From the NCBI GenBank assembly GCA_014379815.1, contig JACMLA010000653.1, forward strand, positions 1 through 19,085: a DNA stretch of 19,085 nucleotides. The letters run 5' to 3'. The notes beneath the pieces were generated by a model. It did no database searches. It saw only the letters and a list, made by a program, of their open reading frames with translations, and was not told the origin of the DNA. Positions within the stretch are counted from its first letter, which is position 1. The number at the start of each line of letters is the position of its first letter. Origin of the DNA: Bryobacteraceae bacterium (GTDB lineage: Bacteria > Acidobacteriota > Terriglobia > Bryobacterales > Bryobacteraceae). Position numbers and translations under genes: made by a program. This document shows, piece after piece, positions 7,094-14,891 of this stretch.

Positions 7094-7210
7094 CCTGTGG
7101 TTCTAAGCAGTCCATACGCCCACAGGCGTATGCTTACCCTACTAAAGCCGCAATCGCGGTTGCCCCTAACGGGCTACATGCTGGATGATTCAGGGGACTT
7201 CGGTCCCTTG
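7094..7210 (+). ncRNA. Candidate structured 5' leader of the CHAT operon
   Basis: Several hairpins occur in a row: CATACGCC/GGCGTATG with loop CACA (7113-7132); CCGC/GCGG extended by two weaker pairs (7146-7161); GCCC/GGGC (7162-7174); and an 8-pair stem (7191-7210) with one G-T pair, capped by the very stable C(TTCG)G tetraloop. CCTGTGG (7094-7100) can instead pair with CCACAGG (7120-7126), which would break the first hairpin, so two alternative folds exist. No known RNA family was recognised. Confidence 0.4.
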
Positions 7211-9709
7211 AAACACCGCAACAAATCACTGATTCCCCCCTCATCAAAGACATTTTGTTCGGGTTCAACTCCGATATCCTTAGGTATCGAACCATACGCA
7301 AACAGCATTCGGCGATGGAGCACTCTGCCAGTGGTTGTTCTTTCTCTACTGCTGACAGGCGATCGGTGGGGTACTGTGGAGTCGGCACCGGCTCTGGAGA
7401 CTTCAGTTTCTCTGGACACTTTGCTCGCCGAAGCAAACGTACTGTATTTGTCTGGAAATGTTCTCGGCGCTAAAGGCATTTACTCTGAAGGGCTATTAGC
7501 AACGCCTTCCACCCATCCCCGCTATCGCAGCCGATTTCTTACCGGTCTGGGGAACTGTGACGTACTGCTGCACCAATATGTAACCGCGTTACGGTCTTAC
7601 AACGACGCTTTGAAGCTCGCGTCCACTCACAATTTCGAGGATATTACGCTCAAGGCCGGTGTCGGGCGCGTTTCCGTGTACCGAATGATTGCGGATCTGC
7701 CTTCGGCCCGTCATGCGATGGCAGAACTGGAACCGCTTGTGTTGAAAGCGAAGGATCCCTCAGGTCTGGGACAACTGGCGAGCCTCGCCCGGGACATCGA
7801 TTTTGAGCGGTCCGTTCGCCTGTATCGTGAAGCGATCTCGCTTGCGAGTTTACTGGGCAATTCCTCACTGGAAGCGATTTTATGGAGCCAGCTCGGATTC
7901 ACTTACCTTCTTAAAGGTGATGCGAGCCCAGCCGACGAAGCACTGACCGAAGCGTTCCGCCTGAAGTCTTTCCAGTCAAAGACAAAACGAATTCAGACCG
8001 AAGTTTTCTATATAGGCTGGGTGCGACGTTTGCAGGGTCGCTACGACGAATCACTTAGTTTTCTCAAACGAGCAAAGAATTTGAGTAGTGAACCAGGTTC
8101 TATCCCCGAGTTTATTGTTGAGCGGGAACTGGCAAAATCTTACAGAGCAGCAGGACATTGGGTACTTGCGCTTCAGGCTTATGAACAGGCAGTCCAGACC
8201 GTTGAGGAGCTTCGGCTTCAAATGCTGCCTTCCGAAACGTTTCGCTTGAGCAGCGAAGAAAGTCTGCAGCAGGTCTTTAGCGACTATATCGATGCCGGAA
8301 TGGAGAGCTTTGAGCACACAGGTGACAAGGAGATGGCCATAAAGATGTTCACCGTAGCTGAAGCAAGCCGCTCGGCATTGTTTCGCTCCAGTGTGGCGAG
8401 CACAGGTTCTCTTCCGCCGCTCTATGTGGATACGCTGGCAAAATTCAGGCGCGTTTTAGGCAGATCGCTGAAGGATCCGGATCCTGAGACAAAGCGGGAG
8501 TTGCAGAATGTCCGTCTGGATCTGGCCAATCAGGAATCGGAGCTGGGAATTGGGGCCACGCGAACTTCTCAAGAGATTTCTGAGACAGGCGGCGCAGGTA
8601 GTCCACTAAGTAACTTACAGACCAATCTGAGGTCTTCCGAGGCTTTACTTAGTTTTCACCTGGCAGCAGGAGGATCGTTTGTGTGGGCTGTCACCCGTGA
8701 AGCTGTTGAAGTACATAGGCTTCCGGCCAAAAACGTAGTGGATCAACACATGAGCAGCTACCGCATGGCACTGGAGACGAAGGCGGGAGACCTTAGCAAG
8801 CACGCCGAAGCTCTGTCGAAAGATTTGTTTTCCGGACTTAGCGCTACGGTACATGCACAGCCGGACTGGATTTTTTCTCTGGACGGTCAGCTGTTTAATG
8901 TACCGCTGGCTTCGCTCCCTGTGTCTGGCGGGTCGGATTCCGGGCAACCACTGGGTGGCGCTCACTCCTTAAGACAAATGCCTGGAGCGTTATGGCGCGG
9001 ACAGGAACCGGTTTCGATGCAAGAGCAGGACGTAGCTGGAGGCCGGTTTGTGGGCTTTGCGGATCCGATTTACAACGGCGCGGACCCTCGGTGGAAAATC
9101 AGGCCCGCGAGTTTTGAAGCGGAGCTTCCGCGACTCCCGGGCTCGGCTCGTGAAATGAATCGCTGCGCACGTTCCTGGAACGGACGGACTTCACCGATTC
9201 AGGTTACCGGAGCAGCTGTACGGCGTGAGGCCTTGATGGCCCAGTTGGAGCAGCATCCTTCTGTCTTGCACTTTGGAACTCACGTTCTGCCACACCCCGT
9301 GGCGCAGGATCAGGTGATGATTGCGCTTGGTTTGAAGCCGACCGGCGAGGCCGACTACCTGACGCCTGCCGAAATTTCGCGCTTCCGGCGACCCGTAGGG
9401 CTGGTCACGTTGAGCGGGTGCAGTTCTGGTTCGGGTAAAGCGTATGGGGGATTGGGACTTTTCGGATTGAGCCGCGCCTGGCTTGTGTCTGGCGCTTCGA
9501 CGGTAGTGGCCAGTTACTGGCCGATACCGGATGACGATGGCACGTTATTGTCGGCGATGTACGAAGAACTGAATCGCGCCGGAGGGCACGTCCGGCCCCG
9601 CGATGTGGCACAGGCGCTGCGAAAAGCTCAGTCCAGAATGCGTCAATTATCAGATTGGCGGGCAAACCCATCTTATTGGGCCGCATTTTTTGTTGTAGGC
9701 AAGGAGTAA
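7178..9709 (+). CDS. TPR-CHAT protein, predicted caspase-like protease with N-terminal membrane/signal segment
   Basis: An 843-residue protein from the ATG used here. The start is uncertain: the frame is open back to a GTG at 7097 inside predicted RNA structure, and no start has a good Shine-Dalgarno. A basic-hydrophobic segment (IRRWSTLPVVVLSLLL, about residues 44-59) looks like a signal peptide or anchor. Next come TPR-like helical repeats (roughly 70-370; for example LYLSGNVLGAKGIYSEGL and LHQYVTALRSYNDAL). The C-terminal CHAT domain (about 480-843) has LHFGTH with the likely catalytic His702 and LSGCSSGSGKAYGG with Cys748, followed by the family pattern GLGLFGLSRAWLVSGASTVVASYWPI. Both dyad residues are present, so activity is plausible. 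The sigma factor gene follows after 4 bases, so they share an mRNA. CHAT proteins cleave specific partner proteins; the target is unknown, but the neighbouring anti-sigma factor is an obvious candidate. Confidence 0.85.
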   Translation: MLDDSGDFGPLKHRNKSLIPPSSKTFCSGSTPISLGIEPYANSIRRWSTLPVVVLSLLLTGDRWGTVESAPALETSVSLDTLLAEANVLYLSGNVLGAKGIYSEGLLATPSTHPRYRSRFLTGLGNCDVLLHQYVTALRSYNDALKLASTHNFEDITLKAGVGRVSVYRMIADLPSARHAMAELEPLVLKAKDPSGLGQLASLARDIDFERSVRLYREAISLASLLGNSSLEAILWSQLGFTYLLKGDASPADEALTEAFRLKSFQSKTKRIQTEVFYIGWVRRLQGRYDESLSFLKRAKNLSSEPGSIPEFIVERELAKSYRAAGHWVLALQAYEQAVQTVEELRLQMLPSETFRLSSEESLQQVFSDYIDAGMESFEHTGDKEMAIKMFTVAEASRSALFRSSVASTGSLPPLYVDTLAKFRRVLGRSLKDPDPETKRELQNVRLDLANQESELGIGATRTSQEISETGGAGSPLSNLQTNLRSSEALLSFHLAAGGSFVWAVTREAVEVHRLPAKNVVDQHMSSYRMALETKAGDLSKHAEALSKDLFSGLSATVHAQPDWIFSLDGQLFNVPLASLPVSGGSDSGQPLGGAHSLRQMPGALWRGQEPVSMQEQDVAGGRFVGFADPIYNGADPRWKIRPASFEAELPRLPGSAREMNRCARSWNGRTSPIQVTGAAVRREALMAQLEQHPSVLHFGTHVLPHPVAQDQVMIALGLKPTGEADYLTPAEISRFRRPVGLVTLSGCSSGSGKAYGGLGLFGLSRAWLVSGASTVVASYWPIPDDDGTLLSAMYEELNRAGGHVRPRDVAQALRKAQSRMRQLSDWRANPSYWAAFFVVGKE
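9701..9706 (+). promoter_or_regulatory. Ribosome binding site deciding the sigma factor start
   Basis: AAGGAG abuts the CHAT stop codon TAA (9707-9709) and lies 7 bases before the GTG at 9714. The in-frame ATG at 9723 would be 16 bases away, so GTG is preferred. Confidence 0.7.
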
Positions 9710-9713
9710 AACT

Positions 9714-10412
9714 GTGATATCAATGCCGGTAGAACTTAAAACGATGGAATACGGCAACGAAGGTGCAGCTTTCGAGAGTCCTGCCGGTACCGAGGCCTTG
9801 GTTGACTGGGGAAAACTGGTGGATAGCGTTCGGGATGGCGAATCGGACGCAATGGAAAAGTTGTATTTTCTGTTCGAGCGCGGTGTTCGGTTTTACTTAT
9901 ACCGGCGGCTGGGTCCTCAGGATCTTGAGGACAAGATTCACGACGTATTTCTGATCGTGGTCCAGGCAATACGCAGGGGAGATTTACGCGAACCGGAACG
10001 TTTAATGGGGTTTGTGAGAACAATTGTCAGACGACAAGTGGCAGCCCACATTGATTCTGTGGTGCACAGCCGCCGCGAAGAGACACCCCTCGAGCCTGGC
10101 ACGATCGTTCCGGACCGGAATCGCACACCGGAAGAGAAGGCAATTGGTGAGCAGCGGAGCGATCTGATGCTGCGCATCCTCAAATCCTTATCCAGCCGTG
10201 ACCGCGAGATTCTTACCCGCTTTTACCTGCACGAAGAATCTCAGGAGACGATCTGTTTGGAGATGAAGTTATCGGACACACAATTCCGGCTGCTAAAGTC
10301 CCGCGCAAAGGCGAGATTCGGGGAGTTGGGAAAGCGTCGGCTTGAGAGTGGACACCAGTCATCAGGCACACGGAATATTCTGGTGAGAAGCTTAGACAAG
10401 TTTCGGCACTAG
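9714..10412 (+). CDS. ECF-type RNA polymerase sigma factor (sigma-70 family)
   Basis: A 232-residue sigma factor of the extracytoplasmic-function type, which directs RNA polymerase to a specific promoter set. Region 2 spans about residues 43-105, with AMEKLYFLFERGVRFYLY, EDKIHDVFLIVVQAI and LMGFVRTIVRRQVAAHID. Region 4 spans about 150-205, with LKSLSSRDREILTRFYL, the helix-turn-helix around EESQETICLEMKLSDTQFR, and LKSRAKARFGEL. The N-terminal extension of about 35 residues is longer than in minimal ECF factors. The GTG start at 9714 is fixed by AAGGAG 7 bases upstream. It sits between the CHAT gene (4 bases before) and the anti-sigma gene (48 bases after), so it is probably the output arm of this cassette. 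Its promoter is unknown. Confidence 0.9.
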   Translation: MISMPVELKTMEYGNEGAAFESPAGTEALVDWGKLVDSVRDGESDAMEKLYFLFERGVRFYLYRRLGPQDLEDKIHDVFLIVVQAIRRGDLREPERLMGFVRTIVRRQVAAHIDSVVHSRREETPLEPGTIVPDRNRTPEEKAIGEQRSDLMLRILKSLSSRDREILTRFYLHEESQETICLEMKLSDTQFRLLKSRAKARFGELGKRRLESGHQSSGTRNILVRSLDKFRH

Positions 10413-10460
10413 CTAAGGGAGATTACGGTACAGCAGCAAGCTAGACCTTCTCAGGTGCTT

Positions 10461-11078
10461 ATGGAGCCGATTCAAAACAACAATCATCCTTCCGATCAAC
10501 AGATCGAGGAGTACGCCGAAGGTAAGCTGCCAACCGCACAGGTGGCTGTCATCAGCGAGCATCTCTTCGAATGTGACAATTGCAACGAAAAATATGAACA
10601 GGAAGCAGAATTCCTGGTTCAAATGCGCTCGGTGAAACAAGCCGTGGCGCAAGAAGCGACTGCTCCTGAGACTAACCAGGTTCCATGGTGGTCTAAGTGG
10701 CTGGTAGCTCCAAGTCCGTGGCTCGCGACGGCTGTGGCTGCGATCGCTTTAGTTTTCCTGGTACCGAACCTTACGAGATCCGGCACGCCCGTAGTCGCGG
10801 AGCTGACGGCACTGCGAAGCGCCACATCAGTGAAAGCACCGGCGGATCGTCCTCTCAACCTGCGGCTGGACACGATGGGTGTGGCCGAGTTACAGCAAGT
10901 CCGGGCTGAAATGGCGGATGGAAGCGGCAATGTGGTGTGGAAAGGTCCAGTCACGCTGAAAGAGGGCCGCTGGGAAGCGTTCGTTGACCGCCGGATGGGT
11001 TCTGGACAGTATTGGGTCCGCGTTTACCCGGTAAACGGAAACGAGACGCTGCGCGAATACTCTCTTGAATTGAAGTAG
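10461..11078 (+). CDS. Zinc-finger anti-sigma factor, single-pass membrane protein
   Basis: A 205-residue protein. The N-terminal domain has His34-x3-Cys38-x2-Cys41 in EHLFECDNCNEKY, the ZAS/zf-HC2 signature of ECF anti-sigma factors, preceded by HPSDQQIEEYAEGKLP (His9 may be the fourth ligand). One membrane helix lies near 83-103 (around WLATAVAAIALVFLVP). The C-terminal 100 residues are predicted outside the cytoplasm and end in a beta-rich domain (GSGQYWVRVYPV). The expected role is to hold the upstream sigma factor until a signal or proteolysis releases it. The start could also be the GTG at 10455; the ATG at 10461 has AGGTG just upstream and is preferred. It is in the same frame as the sigma factor, separated by the sigma stop and 48 bases. 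Confidence 0.85.
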   Translation: MEPIQNNNHPSDQQIEEYAEGKLPTAQVAVISEHLFECDNCNEKYEQEAEFLVQMRSVKQAVAQEATAPETNQVPWWSKWLVAPSPWLATAVAAIALVFLVPNLTRSGTPVVAELTALRSATSVKAPADRPLNLRLDTMGVAELQQVRAEMADGSGNVVWKGPVTLKEGRWEAFVDRRMGSGQYWVRVYPVNGNETLREYSLELK

Positions 11079-11107
11079 TTTTGCTGGAGTGATCAGAAGC
11101 TAAGTCA

Positions 11108-11764
11108 TTAGAACAGGCGGCGGGTGAGTCGCTGGATATCAAATCTAGCGGTGTCGGCGACCGCCATGACCGCCATAACGCCGGCCTGGACAGGATCGGT
11201 GACAACGAGGTCGGCAGCTTCAGGAACGCTGCCGGCCATGTTGAGGCTAATTACCAGTAACTTCTCTTTCCTGACTTCGTGCACAGCTTCTACGATTTCA
11301 CCGCCCATTAGTGATCCGGCAAGCACCAGAGCGCGTGCGCGGGGAAGCCTGGCAACGGCGCGAACTGCTTCTGCGAGGGGCTGCTCTCCTACCAGCGGAA
11401 TCGTGTCTACCGAAATGTGTTCCCCACGAATGTTATGGCGATCGGCTTCTGAAATGGCGCCGATGGCGACTTGCCCGACCTGAGCTCCCCCACCTATGAT
11501 GATGATCCGTTTCCCGTAGATCTGGCCCATGCTTCGGGACAGGGTTACGTCGTGCACGACAGGGTGAGCCAGGATTTCGGCAGATAACTCCTCCGGGGAA
11601 CCTGGCAAATCAATTTCAAAGTAAACGCGGGTCAGGGGCGGCTTCGCTTCGAGGATGTCGACCGACACGATATCGCCGTCGTGGCTGGCGATCACTCCGG
11701 TGATCTTGTGCAGAATTCCCGGGCCGGAACTTGCATGAATCATCAGTCCAATGCGGACAGACAT
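11108..11764 (-). CDS. ACT-domain protein with DUF5612-like C-terminal domain
   Basis: A 218-residue protein. Residues 1-78 form an ACT domain, a small ligand-binding regulatory fold: IGLMIHASSGPGILHKITGVIASHDGDIVSVDI, then TRVYFEIDLPGSPEEL. The rest (from about 85) reads GKRIIIIGGGAQVGQVAIGAI and then LPRARALVLAGSLMGGEIVEAV, which resembles the DUF5612 domain that I know mainly from archaeal ACT proteins. GGGAQVG looks like a nucleotide- or phosphate-binding loop. It starts 6 bases after the kdsC stop on the same strand, so it is probably co-transcribed with kdsC; no strong Shine-Dalgarno is seen. The function is unknown; amino-acid sensing is plausible from the ACT domain. It converges with the anti-sigma gene, and no terminator is visible in the 29-base gap. 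Confidence 0.72.
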   Translation of the reverse strand: MSVRIGLMIHASSGPGILHKITGVIASHDGDIVSVDILEAKPPLTRVYFEIDLPGSPEELSAEILAHPVVHDVTLSRSMGQIYGKRIIIIGGGAQVGQVAIGAISEADRHNIRGEHISVDTIPLVGEQPLAEAVRAVARLPRARALVLAGSLMGGEIVEAVHEVRKEKLLVISLNMAGSVPEAADLVVTDPVQAGVMAVMAVADTARFDIQRLTRRLF

Positions 11765-11770
11765 TTGCGT

Positions 11771-12361
11771 TTAGATTACTTCGTACTTCTGCAATAGAGC
11801 TTCCCACAATCCTTTGGCGCGCAGGATCATTTCCACGACTTCCCTGACCGCTCCCTGCCCTCCGCGCGCTTCGGTTACCATGTGGGCCGAACGCTTTACT
11901 TCTTCCCTTGCGTTGGCAGTTGCGATTCCGAGGCCTACGCGTCGCATGATGACGACATCGGTCAGGTCATCACCTATATAGGCGACCTTGTCGCGAGCGA
12001 CCTGACTGTCGGCCAGGATCTCTTCCAGGATTGGGATCTTTTCGATGTGACCTTGATAGACGTAGGCCATTTTGCATTGGCGGGCGCGCTCCGCAGTTGC
12101 GGGCGAAACCCTTCCACTAATAACGCCTGTGCGGATGCCATGCCAGCCGAGCCACTGCAAAGCAATTCCATCCTGCGAGTCGAACCCCTTGGTTTCAAAG
12201 ATCGTGCCGTCAGGAGCAGGTACGTTCCATAGCGTCCCATCGGTGAGGACTCCATCGACATCCATCAACACCATCTCGACGCCTTTGGCAATATCGGCAA
12301 TATCCTTGCCGGTGGCGATATCGGCAATATCCTTGCCGGGCAAAGCAGATTGGGTGGTCAA
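11771..12361 (-). CDS. kdsC: KDO 8-phosphate phosphatase KdsC-like (HAD superfamily)
   Basis: A 196-residue protein from the TTG used here. It is a HAD phosphatase of the KdsC type, which makes free KDO for the LPS inner core. Motif I is DVDGVLTDG, with the nucleophile Asp34 and acid Asp36; FETKGFDSQDGIALQWL follows and is diagnostic for KdsC; motif II is VISGR; motif III and IV are represented by IGDDLTDVVIMRRVGLG. The start is uncertain. The frame is open back to 12559 through the divergent gene. The TTG at 12361 keeps the AKGVEMVLMD strand that relatives have. The ATG at 12274 has a good AAAGG 7 bases upstream but would cut that strand. The N-terminus contains a tandem duplicated block (GKDIADIAT, GKDIADIAK). 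Neighbour: the ACT protein, 6 bases downstream. Confidence 0.85.
   Translation of the reverse strand: MTTQSALPGKDIADIATGKDIADIAKGVEMVLMDVDGVLTDGTLWNVPAPDGTIFETKGFDSQDGIALQWLGWHGIRTGVISGRVSPATAERARQCKMAYVYQGHIEKIPILEEILADSQVARDKVAYIGDDLTDVVIMRRVGLGIATANAREEVKRSAHMVTEARGGQGAVREVVEMILRAKGLWEALLQKYEVI
12291..12344. repeat. 27-base tandem duplication, two copies
   Basis: Copies at 12291-12317 and 12318-12344 share their first 22 bases exactly and diverge in the last five. The unit length is a multiple of three, so the frame of the kdsC N-terminus is kept, giving two successive GKDIADIA blocks on the minus strand. There are no further copies and no spacer-repeat layout, so it is not a CRISPR. Confidence 0.85.
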
Positions 12362-12428
12362 GTCTTGTTTATAGCATTGCAAGAGCAGCCAGGCATGACT
12401 GCTACACTCTCGAACTGAGCGAATCCAA

Positions 12429-14747
12429 ATGCGAATGATACGCCGTGTCGCGGTGCTCGGGGCCGGGACGATGGGGTCGAGGATTGCAGCACATTTAGCC
12501 AACGCCGGACTGCAAGTCCTGCTTCTCGACGTACCCTTGACGGATAGCAGCGATCGCAACCACGCGTCGAAAACCGGCTTGAAGAATGCGTTTCAGCAAA
12601 GGCCGGCGGCGTTTTTCACGGACCGGGGTCTCACCCGGATTGTGCCCGGCAACTTCGAGGACGACCTGAGTGACATCGCCAATTGTGACTGGGTTATCGA
12701 AGCCGTAACGGAGCGCCTGGACGTAAAGAGAGAGCTCTGGTCGCAGGTCGACAAGGTTCGGAAGGCCGACGCGTTTCTGTCGACCAACACCAGCGGCATT
12801 CCGCTGCGCTCCATTGCTGACGGATTTTCTGATGATTTCCGGCGACATTTTCTGGGCGTACACTTCTTCAATCCGCCGCGCTATCTCCACTTGCTGGAAG
12901 TGATCCCCGGTCCTGATACGGATCGAGCGCTGCTCCGGCAGCTCAGCGACTTCTGTGACGTGCGTCTTGGTAAGGGAGTGGTCCCCTGCAAAGACACGCC
13001 TAACTTTATTGCGAATCGGATGGGGAGCTTTTATGGATGCACGGTCTACAAACTAACAGTTGAGGGCAACTACACCATAGAAGAAGTCGACATGCTGACA
13101 GGCCCACTTATCGGAGTCCCCAAGTCTGCCAGCTATCGTCTGGTGGATGTGATTGGCCTCGATACGTGGTCGCTGGTCGCGCGGAACGTATACGATCTCA
13201 TTCCAGACGATCCATGGCGAGAGCGCTTTGCTCCGCCGGTGTTTGTCACGGAAATGCTTTCGCGAGGATGGACGGGCGACAAAGCGGGTCAGGGCTTCTA
13301 CAAGAGAGTCGGAGCGTTGAAAGAGATTCACGCTCTTGACTGGAAGACCCTCGAATACCGGCCTGCTTCCAGGGTAAACTTTGCGGAAATCGCGAAAGCG
13401 ATTCAAATTCCGTCGCTAGCGGAGCGTCTGCGATTTCTGATTGCGGAAGAGAACCGAGCCGGCGCGTTCCTCTGGCCCCTGTTTCGGGACGTTCTGCTTT
13501 TCGCATCCGAACGCGTGCCAGACACAGCCGACCGGATTGTAGAGATTGACAGGGCGGTGCGATGGGGATACGGGCACGCGCTGGGACCATTCGAATTGTG
13601 GGATTCGCTGGGATTCGGATATGTCTGCGACCGCATCGAACGCGAGGGCGGATCGCTTCCTGACAACATAGAAAGAATGCGCCGGAAGGGCGCGGTCTCC
13701 TTCTACAAGTCGGGAGACCATGACGGACTGCCGCAGAAAGAGTTCTTCGATCTGCGGAACACACATTACAAGCTTCTGGAGCACAGGCCTGGGGTCTATG
13801 TGCTCGCGGACGTAAAACGAGCACGAGGTGTTGTGCACCATAACTCGGACGCTTCGTTAATCGACCTTGCCGATGGCGTGCTGTGTTGCGAGTTGCATAA
13901 CAAAGGCAACGTGCTTTCGGCAAATGCGATTGCGATGCTCGAATCGGCGCTGGTGGAAACCGAGAAGAGTTTCGCGGCAATGGTCATCGCCAATCAAGGT
14001 GACGCCTTCTGCACGGGTCTCGACCTTGCGACGATTCTAATGCTTGCAGAGGAGAAGAAGTGGGATGATCTGGGGACTTTCCTTTCCCAATGGCAATCCT
14101 GCAATCTTGCGCTAAAACGGGCAGCGCGACCGGTGGTTGCAGCGCCTTTCGGGTCAACGCTCGGTGCCGGCTCGGAGATGGTGATTCTTTGCCCGCAGGC
14201 ACAGGCGTCTGCGGAACTATACATGGGCTTCCACGAAGTGGCCATGGGGTTGATTCCGGTGGGTGGAGGCTGTAAGGAGCTTGTGCTGCGCCTCGGTGGT
14301 CCTCTCCGCGCTTTCGAAATACTCTTGAGAGGGAAAGTATCCGGGAGTGCCGCAGAGGCGCGCGAGCTGGGCTTCCTGGGAAGCTGTGACAGGATTACCA
14401 TGAACCCGGAACGCCTGATCGGCGACGCAAAAGCGCTTGCGTTGTCGTGGGTATCGAGCTGGGTACCCGGCTTCTCCTATCAAGACCTTGCCGTAGAAGG
14501 CAGCGTGGCGTTTGATTCCATGATGGCCCTGGTCTCGGCCGACCCGTCCCTGACTGCATACGACCGACAGGTTGCGGAGAAACTTGCCCGCGTGCTGAGT
14601 GGCGGCAATGCTCCTGTCTCGGGTGGGGTCCCGGAGCAGTATTTCCTCGATCTCGAGCGAGAGGCCTTTCTGGGTCTGTGCGGCGAATCGAAGACCCGGG
14701 AACGAATCGCATCCTGGCTCAAGACCAGCAAAGTAGTCAAAAACTAG
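12429..14747 (+). CDS. fadN: 3-hydroxyacyl-CoA dehydrogenase / enoyl-CoA hydratase fusion (FadN type)
   Basis: A 772-residue beta-oxidation enzyme with the dehydrogenase first and the hydratase last, the FadN order (FadB/FadJ have the reverse). The NAD site is VAVLGAGTMGSRIAAHLANAG (GxGxxG near 10-15). GVHFFNPPRYLHLLEVI holds the catalytic His and Glu, and TPNFIANRMGSF is the conserved Asn region. The hydratase part has oxyanion-hole elements NQGDAFCTGLDL and GSTLGAGSEMVI, and FHEVAMGLIPVGGG. Both Glu positions expected of an active hydratase (GSE and HEV) are present. It hydrates trans-2-enoyl-CoA and oxidises the 3-hydroxyacyl-CoA in the cytosol. Relatives usually sit with a thiolase and an acyl-CoA dehydrogenase; here a phage module follows instead. 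The start is the ATG at 12429; the ATG at 12435 is an alternative. It is divergent from kdsC. Confidence 0.93.
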   Translation: MRMIRRVAVLGAGTMGSRIAAHLANAGLQVLLLDVPLTDSSDRNHASKTGLKNAFQQRPAAFFTDRGLTRIVPGNFEDDLSDIANCDWVIEAVTERLDVKRELWSQVDKVRKADAFLSTNTSGIPLRSIADGFSDDFRRHFLGVHFFNPPRYLHLLEVIPGPDTDRALLRQLSDFCDVRLGKGVVPCKDTPNFIANRMGSFYGCTVYKLTVEGNYTIEEVDMLTGPLIGVPKSASYRLVDVIGLDTWSLVARNVYDLIPDDPWRERFAPPVFVTEMLSRGWTGDKAGQGFYKRVGALKEIHALDWKTLEYRPASRVNFAEIAKAIQIPSLAERLRFLIAEENRAGAFLWPLFRDVLLFASERVPDTADRIVEIDRAVRWGYGHALGPFELWDSLGFGYVCDRIEREGGSLPDNIERMRRKGAVSFYKSGDHDGLPQKEFFDLRNTHYKLLEHRPGVYVLADVKRARGVVHHNSDASLIDLADGVLCCELHNKGNVLSANAIAMLESALVETEKSFAAMVIANQGDAFCTGLDLATILMLAEEKKWDDLGTFLSQWQSCNLALKRAARPVVAAPFGSTLGAGSEMVILCPQAQASAELYMGFHEVAMGLIPVGGGCKELVLRLGGPLRAFEILLRGKVSGSAAEARELGFLGSCDRITMNPERLIGDAKALALSWVSSWVPGFSYQDLAVEGSVAFDSMMALVSADPSLTAYDRQVAEKLARVLSGGNAPVSGGVPEQYFLDLEREAFLGLCGESKTRERIASWLKTSKVVKN

Positions 14748-14864
14748 GTTTCTGCAGGCTATTCCCTCGGGTTGATCCGCAAAGCCCAGGTCCTGAAAAA
14801 CCCATTTCGAGATAATCACGACTCTATTTGCTTTGTTTTGAAGGCTTTGCCTTTTCGCAAGCCT

Positions 14865-14891
14865 GAATTTAGAACGGGTGCATGCTAACTT
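14865..14891 (+). promoter_or_regulatory. Shared 27-base element, copy B (upstream of the phage operon)
   Basis: Reads GAATTTAG, A, ACGGGT, then TAACTT at the end; it aligns without gaps to 6885-6911. Copy B is followed after 67 bases by a GC-rich terminator, copy A after 62 bases, so the two leaders share a layout. AACGGGT (14873-14879), partly inside this element, is also one arm of an inverted repeat with ACCCGTT (14914-14920), which encloses CTTTC/GAAAG (14889-14893, 14905-14909). Confidence 0.35.

Larger units (their letters stand above)
6808..7177 (+). other. Non-coding, structure-rich interval upstream of the CHAT gene
   Basis: About 370 bases with no convincing gene. Short open frames on both strands (for example 6958-7188 plus and 6915-7115 minus) cross the terminator hairpin and resemble nothing known. 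In order it holds the tail of the oxidoreductase terminator, a 27-base element shared with 14865, an H-type pseudoknot, a long intrinsic terminator and a run of hairpins, each listed separately. The order element-pseudoknot-terminator looks like a small RNA gene or a regulated leader. Confidence 0.6.

Noticed and set aside
6958..7188. 76-codon plus-strand frame in the intergenic region
   Set aside because: It runs straight through the terminator stem and has no Shine-Dalgarno or recognisable motif.
12291..12344. Short tandem repeat considered as a CRISPR
   Set aside because: Two directly joined copies with no spacers and no cas genes nearby.
12377..12408. TTGCAA ... TACACT as a fadN promoter
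   Set aside because: The 20-base spacing is too long and both boxes are weak matches.
13246..13980. 244-codon minus-strand frame inside fadN
   Set aside because: Antisense shadow of a conserved two-domain enzyme, rich in Arg/Ser/Pro, with no family features.
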